DNA of 64,000 bases from a bacterium. Lineage in GTDB: Bacteria; Hinthialibacterota; Hinthialibacteria; OLB16. A program made the translations under genes and the position numbers. A model generated the notes under the pieces. It was not told where the DNA came from. It ran no database searches and saw nothing but the letters and a program-made list of their open reading frames with translations. Shown here piece by piece: positions 54,560 through 60,868 of the stretch (the first letter of the stretch is position 1; every line of letters starts with the position of its first letter). The DNA is taken from contig JAJVIK010000011.1 in the NCBI GenBank assembly GCA_022072055.1, positions 588,863 to 652,862 on the forward strand, read 5' to 3'.

Positions 54560-55963
54560 CTAGCCCCCAGGGGATCCCAACTTCCGTTCCAACCTCCTCA
54601 GCCGGTGGTTGAGCTCGCGTGCAAACCGCTCTGTCCAGCGGGGAAGGAGGGCGCTGTCCGCGCGCTCATCCTCCTCATCCCCCTCCCGGTCGATCCGATA
54701 GACCGGAAGCGCCTCCCGCTTGGGGAGGGACCATTCCGAGTAATCGTAGTGAACCTCCTCTTCTTCCTCGGAGACCTCGTCGGTCTCCCCATGATCCGGC
54801 TCAACCTCATAGTGGGCGAAGATCTCCAGCACCAACTCCCTGGCCTTGCCGAAATCCCGAACTGAGTGCTCCAGATACTTGGCGAGCTCGACTCGGATTA
54901 GGGGATCGAACTCCCCTTCGGCATGCGCCCGCCACCAAAGCTTGGAGGCGCGCTCCAAGTTCCCCTCCCGCTTGTGCAAGGATGAAAGCAATCGAACGCA
55001 CAACTGCCACTCGCGCCCGGCCGGGGCGTGCTCCTCAATCGGGCGCAGAACCTGTAGAGCTTGGGGGTACCGGCCGCGCGCGCAATGGAAGCGCGCCACT
55101 CCCAGACGCTCCCAGTGGTCCTCGATCGAATCCGGGTCGCGATGGAGCCGGTGGGCGCGCTCGGTGAGCGCCGCGAGCGCGACGATATCCATCCGGTTGT
55201 GATAGAAAACGGGGACCAGAGTGCGCGGCGAGGCCCCTCGGAGAAAATGGAAGTACAGAGTCGGGATCAGGCTGCCCGGTATGTCTCCCTCCCGCTCGTT
55301 TCCCAGGATCTTGTTTTCAAGGAAGGAGAGGCTCGCGCCGCCATGCCGTGGCTTCCATAGCCGCCTCGCCACGGGCAACAGATCGAGGTGCGGGATATCG
55401 GTCAGATTCAGCCGCGCGCGGTTGAACACAAACCGGGTCCGTAGCAGCGGGAGGTCGAAGGCGGCGCCGTTGTAGGTCACCAAGAGCGCGCAGTCCCCGA
55501 GCTCCTCCGCGACCGCCGCCATCTGCCCCGGCTCCTCGTCATAGTCGCGCATGAAGAATTGGCGAACACGGAAACCTTCCGCCTCAATCGAGCCTATCCC
55601 CACGAGAAACGCGTAGGTCCCCGAGCCGCCCGCGAGGCCAGTGGTCTCGGTGTCGAGAAACAGGATGCGTCCGCTCGCCCCTGAGGATTTGAGGCCAAAA
55701 GACTGAATCAACCCCTCGGAATCGAGGTGGCGAAGGGAATCCAGCGGGTCATTTCCGAAGCAGACATCAAATGGAAACCACTCCTCGGAAACAAAGCAGG
55801 TCCCCTCCCCACCGGTTCTCACCTCCCCGGGGACAAAGCGACTCATGTCCGGTAACTCAGGAACGGCAGGGGCTTTGCGGGCCAGTTCCGAGGCGGAAAC
55901 CACACCCGCGGGCAGGGACTTGCGGAGACGTTTCAGCTTCTGGGCGACATCCTCTGGGATCAC
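54560..55963 (-). CDS. RNase H-like DEDD exonuclease with TPR-like C-terminus (YprB type)
   Basis: 467 aa from the GTG at 55963, chosen because GGGGAGAG lies seven bases upstream; the open frame extends 19 codons to a TTG overlapping the pilin stop. The core is a 3'-5' exonuclease-like RNase H fold: ILFLDTETTGLAGG (Asp104, Glu106), LLVTYNGAAFDLPLLRTR (middle Asp) and YHNRMDIVALA (late Asp). These are the acidic positions of the YprB/RNase_H_2 family. The C-terminal part holds TPR-like helices (GVARFHCARGRYPQALQVL, LERASKLWWRAHAEGEFDP) and a run of glutamates. It probably acts on DNA or RNA ends in the cytoplasm. It is downstream of a pseudopilin, with no clear functional link. Confidence 0.85.
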   Translation of the reverse strand: MIPEDVAQKLKRLRKSLPAGVVSASELARKAPAVPELPDMSRFVPGEVRTGGEGTCFVSEEWFPFDVCFGNDPLDSLRHLDSEGLIQSFGLKSSGASGRILFLDTETTGLAGGSGTYAFLVGIGSIEAEGFRVRQFFMRDYDEEPGQMAAVAEELGDCALLVTYNGAAFDLPLLRTRFVFNRARLNLTDIPHLDLLPVARRLWKPRHGGASLSFLENKILGNEREGDIPGSLIPTLYFHFLRGASPRTLVPVFYHNRMDIVALAALTERAHRLHRDPDSIEDHWERLGVARFHCARGRYPQALQVLRPIEEHAPAGREWQLCVRLLSSLHKREGNLERASKLWWRAHAEGEFDPLIRVELAKYLEHSVRDFGKARELVLEIFAHYEVEPDHGETDEVSEEEEEVHYDYSEWSLPKREALPVYRIDREGDEEDERADSALLPRWTERFARELNHRLRRLERKLGSPGG

Positions 55964-56016
55964 GACACAACTCTCCCCTTTTCCTTGGAGATACGTTGCA
56001 CCCCGCGAGAGGAACG

Positions 56017-56574
56017 TCAAGGAGTCGCGTCGCTGGCCTGATACAGGTCCCCCCTGCTGATCGTGCCGTTGGTCGGGGAGTAGATCATGTAACGGAAGTT
56101 GAGCAGCTCCCCGATGAACAGACCGGGCTTGTTGCCCGGATAGAACTCAATCGGGGTGGTGTTTCCGTTGCGATCCGGCCCTCGGCTGGCGAGCAAGAAC
56201 CGGTCTGCCCGCCTCAAGTCCATGGCGCCGTATGAGTAAGTTCTCGACCGTCCCTCGGATTCGGAGAAGGGATCCTCCGGAAGCGATTCGAGAAACCGGC
56301 TCGGGGTGGTAAGCGGGCGAAGGCGACGGCTGGAAAAGACGAGCACGGCCTGCGGATACGCTTTCCAATCCACGCGATACATCTCCAAGGCGTTGGCGAC
56401 CGCTTTCATGTCTCCCTTTGCGCGCGTCACGTTGGACCGGGTAACCGCCTCCAGGAAATGCGGCATCGCAATCGAGGTGAGGATCGAAATAATCGCGGTC
56501 ACCACCAACAGTTCGATCAGGGTGAACGCATCTCCCCCCCGCCGTGTGACCGGGTTCGCGCTGGCTGAATCCAT
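56017..56574 (-). CDS. type II secretion/type IV pilus-like pseudopilin, second copy
   Basis: 185 aa. AAGGGGG lies seven bases before the ATG. The prepilin motif is DAFTLIELLVVTAIISILTS (Ala in place of the usual Gly at -1, Phe +1, Glu +5). A GspG-like body follows (AKGDMKAVANALEMYRVDW), ending in YSPTNGTISRGDLYQ, which matches the end of the other pseudopilin. Ala at -1 is tolerated by some prepilin peptidases but is unusual. The gene is five bases after a small membrane protein gene and overlaps or abuts the exonuclease gene. No assembly genes are nearby. Confidence 0.9.
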   Translation of the reverse strand: MDSASANPVTRRGGDAFTLIELLVVTAIISILTSIAMPHFLEAVTRSNVTRAKGDMKAVANALEMYRVDWKAYPQAVLVFSSRRLRPLTTPSRFLESLPEDPFSESEGRSRTYSYGAMDLRRADRFLLASRGPDRNGNTTPIEFYPGNKPGLFIGELLNFRYMIYSPTNGTISRGDLYQASDATP

Positions 56575-56579
56575 GTCCG

Positions 56580-57218
56580 TTACCCCCTTCCACCGCTTGG
56601 GTTCGGCGGGGGCATGCCCGGCCCTCCCCCCGGACCGCCGCCGCGCCCCCCTCGTCCGCCGCGCTGGCGCATGCGCTCCATCATCTCGCGGAGCCGTTGT
56701 TCATAGATCCTCATTTGATCGGGAGGCAGAATTCGCCTGGCGCGCTCCAGGCGCCGCTGAATTCCCTGTTCCATACGCTGCCCCATCACCTGGGTCATCC
56801 GTTGACGCTGGTCGGGGGTCAGGATGGACTCAAACTGCTGACGTCGCTCCTGCCAACCATCCGGGCCTTCCGGACGCGGAGCCGCACGAAGCTGTTCAAA
56901 CTGGGCCTGTTGTTCGGGAGTGATTTTGAGCTCGCGAACCATCTCCTCGCGGAATCCGGGACCGCCCGGGCCGCGCTCCCTGTCCCCACGTCCTGGTCCC
57001 TCTCCGCGAGGGCGATCCCCTCGCCCAAACTCACCGGGGCCGCGGCGACCCCCTCGGTCCCCGGGACCGAAATCATCCCACTCGGAACGCTCGTCCGGGG
57101 GGAGCGCTTGCGAGAACCGGTAATAACTCGACCCCGAATAGACTGCCCCACCCAGAATGATCAGGATCGAAATCACCAGGAGCGCCCGATTTGACGGGCC
57201 AGTATCCTTTTGAGCCAT
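56580..57218 (-). CDS. Spy/CpxP-like periplasmic membrane-anchored protein
   Basis: 212 aa. One N-terminal membrane helix (ALLVISILIILGGAVYSGSS) is followed by a Gly/Arg/Pro/Asp-rich linker (about 45-90). The helical region carries Spy-like motifs: LKITPEQQAQFEQL, ILTPDQRQRMTQVM and ILPPDQMRIYEQRLREMM. The tail is very Gly/Arg/Pro-rich. LTPEQ-type helices mark Spy/CpxP/LTXXQ chaperone-like proteins and heavy-metal sensors, but similarity by eye is limited to these motifs. It is the first gene of a run with a pseudopilin. A structured hairpin lies about 40-90 bases upstream of its start. Confidence 0.7.
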   Translation of the reverse strand: MAQKDTGPSNRALLVISILIILGGAVYSGSSYYRFSQALPPDERSEWDDFGPGDRGGRRGPGEFGRGDRPRGEGPGRGDRERGPGGPGFREEMVRELKITPEQQAQFEQLRAAPRPEGPDGWQERRQQFESILTPDQRQRMTQVMGQRMEQGIQRRLERARRILPPDQMRIYEQRLREMMERMRQRGGRGGRGGGPGGGPGMPPPNPSGGRG

Positions 57219-57259
57219 GTTGTTCCCTCCTTACCTCAAGCCACAGCCCCCTTACCACT

Positions 57260-57310
57260 AGGTGTACGCTTTCGGAGAAAAGATCAGAAAGCGTTCCAAA
57301 TGGTACACCT
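57260..57310 (-). promoter_or_regulatory. interrupted 14-bp stem-loop upstream of the Spy-like gene
   Basis: AGGTGTA (57260-57266) pairs with TACACCT (57304-57310), and CGCTTTC (57267-57273) pairs with GAAAGCG (57287-57293). The loop is 13 bases and one side has a 10-base bulge. On the minus strand this lies 42-92 bases before the start codon, so it could be a leader RNA structure or an operator. Confidence 0.4.
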
Positions 57311-57459
57311 CCAGCTCCGGCCCTTAACGCCCATCCCCTCGATTTCCATGCCTTTCCCCCGCTTGTCGGCCAGGAAGAGGGCAACCTCGATGCCAATTCC
57401 GCCAGCCATCCACAAGCGCAAGATCAACCGCAACTATCTGATTCCTTTCCAGCCTATTC

Positions 57460-57465
57460 TATAAT
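57460..57465 (+). promoter_or_regulatory. TATAAT candidate -10 box for the primase-like gene
   Basis: A consensus TATAAT lies in the AT-rich centre of the 449-base divergent gap, about 200 bases before the primase-like ATG. The -35 region (TCTGAT at 17-base spacing) is weak. If used, it gives a leader of roughly 195 bases. Confidence 0.4.
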
Positions 57466-57603
57466 ATGATCTGTGTTCGGGAAGGGTAAATTTCCCCGAC
57501 GCAAGGGCTGGTTTTGGTTTGGGAATCGAAGCCCAAGACCTGAACCTCTGAGATGCGGTGTGGTGGTGCGGCATGGGGTGACTTTTCGCCCCACCAAGTT
57601 GAC

Positions 57604-57640
57604 TCACGGTGATCCTCCATGGTGGGGGATCCGACCGTGA
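57604..57640 (+). promoter_or_regulatory. 12-bp leader hairpin before the primase-like gene
   Basis: TCACGGT-GATCC (57604-57615) pairs with GGATC (57627-57631) and ACCGTGA (57634-57640); a 2-base bulge separates the two helices and the loop is 11 bases. It ends 27 bases before the ATG, just upstream of the ribosome site (GGGAG). This is a candidate cis-regulatory leader or protein-binding site. The rest of the 449-base gap has only weaker dyads. Confidence 0.45.
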
Positions 57641-57667
57641 AATGACTTCAGGGAGAGTGACAGCGCC

Positions 57668-59335
57668 ATGGCAGGTGTACATTTCAGCGAGCGAATTGAT
57701 TTGCGACGGCTGCTGCGGAAGGAAATCTATCCGCGTCTTGAGAAGGAGCTCGATCGAGCTTTCCCGGTGTTCAAGTTCCAAAAGGGGCAGCATGGCTTCT
57801 GGATCGCCACCGATGCTCCCGTGACCTTCGCGGGATATGGTTACCGCGAGGGGAAGATGATTGCCCGCGGATGGGGGTATCGGACCTCCAAACAGGGAAT
57901 GCCGGCGGGGTTGTGGCTCGCCTTTGTCAACAAGGGCGTGCTCCCCATCGGACAAGACTTTGTCAAGGCGGTTCAGGCCCTGGCGGCGAAGGTCGGGGTG
58001 GTCATGGATGACTGGGACTATCCCGATCTCGAGGTCTTTCGTATCAGCATCGAGGAACGTCGCGATCGCATGCTGGAGGCCTTCTTCGCATGGGCGCAGG
58101 GGGAGCTCCACGGCGCGGAGGGTCAGTACGCTCGGAACTGGCTGACAAGCACCACGCAGAAGCACAGCATCGGGTTGCCTCCGAACATGCTCCCCGAATT
58201 GGAGATTGGTTTCTATTCCTCCCCGGAAGCGGCTCGTCAGGCGATCCGCGACGCCGGTTTTGATCAACCCGAGGACACCAATTTCGCGGAGACCCTCGGA
58301 CTCTTCAATCCGCGCTGGGAGGGGCGCGTGGTGGGGCCGGGGTGGGACATCAACGGCGAGCGGGTGGTTAACATCTGGGGACGGTTCCCCGGCGATACGC
58401 CGATGGACCAGCCGGTTTACTGCAACCTGTTTCGGCCCAGTTTCGACCAGCCCTTCGGCGGCACGGAAACCCCGGTGAACCTGCACCTGGCCAAACGTCA
58501 CGGCAAGACCAACCTGGTGATGGTCGAAAGCCCCCTTAAGGCGATCCTGGCCTACTCCCTGGGGATGCTCGATCCCTTCCCCATCGCGGCGTGCGGAGTC
58601 CCCAATTCGGGGCAGGCGGAGGAACTGCAGAATTACATCCGCCGCAGCGGGAGTGTGACGTTCAACCTCGACTTTGTCCCAGACTCGCCGAACAAGTATG
58701 CCCGGACCGAGGAGGCGATTCGCAACTTCCGGAATGTCAAGTTCCCGGTTTATGTGATCAATCCCGAGGACATGGCCAAGGCGATGGGCGGGATTTACAC
58801 CAAGGAGGTGTGTCCCGCGCGCTTCATGCGGGCGATGAACATCCAGGGGTACCGCTCGCTCATGGGGCGGCGTAAGACGCCGGACATCTTCCTCGCGCAA
58901 ACCGGCTCGCGCGCGGCGCGCGGCGCGGAGGAAAGCCGCGAGAATGTCCTCGCCAACGCCCAGGAGCTGATCGCCGAGGAGGAGCTCGAAACCAAGACCA
59001 CTCGCGCGAGCTACATGGATGTGGAGATCCCAGAAAACGAGGAGGCCGCCGCCCCCTTACAGCGACCCGCCCGTTTTCTCTCCGATGAGTCGGCCGCGCC
59101 GGTCCGAACCGAAACGCGGGTCGACTATGCCGAGGGGGATGGCTCCCCGCGTCGAAACATCGGACTCATGGCTCGCAATATCAAGACAACCTACGAGAAG
59201 ATCGCCACCGAAATCGAGCAGGGACGCATCACCACCGACCAGGCGATGATCATCCTCATGCGCTCTCAGGAGGGAATCCAGAGCCTGCTGGACGCCGTGC
59301 TTAAGAAGCGCGGGGTGATCTCCGATCAGGCTTGA
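57668..59335 (+). CDS. DnaG-type primase homologue lacking the zinc-binding cysteines
   Basis: 555 aa. Residues 1-115 follow the DnaG zinc-domain layout at their end (LWLAFVNKGVLPIGQDFVKA VQALAAKVGV parallels the F-----SF-EAV--LA-KAGI stretch), but the first cysteine in the protein is Cys252, so no CHC2 zinc site can form. Residues about 135-240 match the core entry (ARNWL..., EIGFYSSPEAARQAIRDAG, GRVVGPGWDINGERVVNIWG R). The TOPRIM region has LVMVESPLKAILAYSLGM (Glu287) and VTFNLDFVPDSPNKYARTEE (Asp335, then Asp339), versus D-x-D in DnaG. A C-terminal helical region (residues 490-555) replaces the usual DnaB-binding domain. It could be a specialised primase or a TOPRIM nuclease-like protein. 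It is followed by a small beta-repeat gene and fabD. Confidence 0.75.
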   Translation: MAGVHFSERIDLRRLLRKEIYPRLEKELDRAFPVFKFQKGQHGFWIATDAPVTFAGYGYREGKMIARGWGYRTSKQGMPAGLWLAFVNKGVLPIGQDFVKAVQALAAKVGVVMDDWDYPDLEVFRISIEERRDRMLEAFFAWAQGELHGAEGQYARNWLTSTTQKHSIGLPPNMLPELEIGFYSSPEAARQAIRDAGFDQPEDTNFAETLGLFNPRWEGRVVGPGWDINGERVVNIWGRFPGDTPMDQPVYCNLFRPSFDQPFGGTETPVNLHLAKRHGKTNLVMVESPLKAILAYSLGMLDPFPIAACGVPNSGQAEELQNYIRRSGSVTFNLDFVPDSPNKYARTEEAIRNFRNVKFPVYVINPEDMAKAMGGIYTKEVCPARFMRAMNIQGYRSLMGRRKTPDIFLAQTGSRAARGAEESRENVLANAQELIAEEELETKTTRASYMDVEIPENEEAAAPLQRPARFLSDESAAPVRTETRVDYAEGDGSPRRNIGLMARNIKTTYEKIATEIEQGRITTDQAMIILMRSQEGIQSLLDAVLKKRGVISDQA

Positions 59336-59400
59336 CCGGACAGCGGGACTTGAGCCACCTTTTCTATCGACGCTGATCACGATTGGGACGGAGTTCGCCG

Positions 59401-59841
59401 GTGGGGAAGATTATTGACGTCGAAAAGCTGGTCATCCGTGACCCCGAGGGAAACATCCGGGCCTATCTGGGAGTGGAATCGGACGGGACCACCCAGCTGG
59501 TCTTTGTCGGCAAGACCGGCCACATCCGCGCCACGCTCAGTGTCAACGAAAATGACGCCCCCTCGCTTTCGCTGACCGACCGCGGGGGGCTGAAGCGCGC
59601 GGGGTTGGCGCTCTCGGACAAGGGGGTTGCCAGCTTGAACTTCTATGACCCTTCTGGAAAATGCCGGATGACGATCAATGTGGATCCCCAAGGGGTCCCG
59701 CGCGTCGGGATGGTGGACAACAGCGGAATCTTGCGCTCCCTGCTCACCATTTATCTCGATGGAACTCCGACCATTCAGCTCTTCAACACCGCTGGAAAGC
59801 CGGTCTTCCAGGCTCCCGAAAGCACCGCGTTCGTCGGATAG
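59401..59841 (+). CDS. 146-aa beta-repeat protein, unknown function
   Basis: GTG start at 59401 with GGAG seven bases upstream. The whole protein is a string of short beta repeats of about 20-25 aa with the pattern (D)(E/P)-G--RA-L-V--DG--L-F (IRDPEGNIRAYLGVESDG, FVGKTGHIRATLSVNEND, DRGGLKRAGLALSDKG, DPSGKCRMTINVDPQG). Similar stretches are known in uncharacterised bacterial proteins and in phage tail-fibre-like beta-helices. There is no signal peptide or membrane helix. It lies between the primase-like gene (65-base gap) and fabD (21-base gap), so is probably co-transcribed. Function is unknown. Confidence 0.75.
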   Translation: MGKIIDVEKLVIRDPEGNIRAYLGVESDGTTQLVFVGKTGHIRATLSVNENDAPSLSLTDRGGLKRAGLALSDKGVASLNFYDPSGKCRMTINVDPQGVPRVGMVDNSGILRSLLTIYLDGTPTIQLFNTAGKPVFQAPESTAFVG

Positions 59842-59862
59842 AGAACCGGAGGAGCCTCCCCC

Positions 59863-60837
59863 ATGATTGCGTTCATGTTTCCCGGACAAGGGAGCCAGTT
59901 TGTCGGCATGGGGAAGGCCTGGGCCGAGGGAAGCGAGGTGGCCCGGAGCTACTTCGAGCGCGCCAACAAGGCCCTTGGCCGTGACCTCCGCGAGATTTGC
60001 TTCTCGGGACCGGAGGCCGAACTCACCGACACGCGCAACACTCAGGTCGCCATTTACACGGTGAGCTGCATCGCCGCGCGACTGCTTTTCGACTTGGGGC
60101 TGATCCCCGACTATGTCTTGGGCCACAGCATCGGGGAGTACGCGGCCCTGTATTTCGCCCGCTCCTTCGATTTCGAGACTGGACTGCTGCTGGTCCAGAA
60201 GCGCGCGAACGCGATGGCGGATGCGGCGGCGAGGAACCCCGGAACCATGGCGGCGGTGATCCGCCTCGATCCCCGCCTGGTCGAGGAAACCTGTCGCGAG
60301 CTTGCCGCGGAGACCGGCGGGGCACTGTCCGTGGCGGGTTTCAACTCGCCCGAGCAGACAGTCATAAGCGGGTCGCGGGACCTGATCGAACAAGCCACGC
60401 GGGTCCTCAAGGAGAAGGGGGCCAAGCGGGTGGTTCAGCTCCAGGTTTCCGGGGCTTTTCACTCCGGATTGATGCGAGAGGCCCAGGAGGAGCTGCGCGC
60501 GGCGGTCGCGGGGGTCACGCTCAGGAAGCCCTCCACGCTGTTCATCTCCAACCACGACGCCCGTCCGGTGACCGATCCCGCAATCCTGGAGGAGCATCTC
60601 CCAAACCAGCTCACCCACCCCGTCCGTTGGACCGAGAGCCTGGAGTTTCTGAAGCGACAGGGCTGCCAGGCCTGGCTGGAGGCGGGGCCGGGAACTGTCC
60701 TGACCGGTCTCCTGTCCAAGTTTGACCCGGATGCCTCAAGCGCGTCCCTTTCGGATCTCGCCTCCTTTGAGACCGCGGTTGCCGGATTCCGGGCGTACCA
60801 GTGCGGCATTCGGGAGCAGTTCGAGGCCTTGCACTGA
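59863..60837 (+). CDS. fabD: malonyl-CoA:ACP transacylase
   Basis: 324 aa. GGAGGAG lies eight bases before the ATG. It transfers malonyl from CoA to acyl carrier protein, the first committed transfer in type II fatty-acid synthesis, in the cytoplasm. Motifs: MFPGQGSQFVGMG at the N-terminus, VLGHSIGEYAAL with nucleophile Ser89, an Arg in VQKRANAM that binds the malonyl carboxylate, VSGAFHSGLM with catalytic His200, and a closing EAGPGTVLTGL. Length is slightly above the usual 310. No other fab genes are adjacent in the window, which is unusual since fabD commonly sits with fabH, fabG and acpP. A trans-AT polyketide role is possible but there are no other PKS genes here. Confidence 0.95.
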   Translation: MIAFMFPGQGSQFVGMGKAWAEGSEVARSYFERANKALGRDLREICFSGPEAELTDTRNTQVAIYTVSCIAARLLFDLGLIPDYVLGHSIGEYAALYFARSFDFETGLLLVQKRANAMADAAARNPGTMAAVIRLDPRLVEETCRELAAETGGALSVAGFNSPEQTVISGSRDLIEQATRVLKEKGAKRVVQLQVSGAFHSGLMREAQEELRAAVAGVTLRKPSTLFISNHDARPVTDPAILEEHLPNQLTHPVRWTESLEFLKRQGCQAWLEAGPGTVLTGLLSKFDPDASSASLSDLASFETAVAGFRAYQCGIREQFEALH

Positions 60838-60868
60838 CCGGAGTCACGGGCGCCCGTCTGGTCAGTGC
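60831..60868. terminator. bidirectional hairpin spanning both convergent stop codons
   Basis: GCACTGACC (60831-60839) pairs perfectly with GGTCAGTGC (60860-60868), enclosing the self-complementary ACGGGCGCCCGT (60846-60857). The outer arms contain the stop codons of fabD and of the haem-binding dehydrogenase gene. There is no T-run, but the shape and position fit a shared terminator. Confidence 0.6.

Noticed and set aside
57434..58900. 488-codon minus-strand open frame opposite the primase-like gene
   Set aside because: The sense frame shows DnaG-like motifs and a ribosome site; the antisense one has neither.
59863..60837. Polyketide trans-acyltransferase
   Set aside because: No ketosynthase, ACP or other polyketide genes are nearby, and length and motifs suit FabD.
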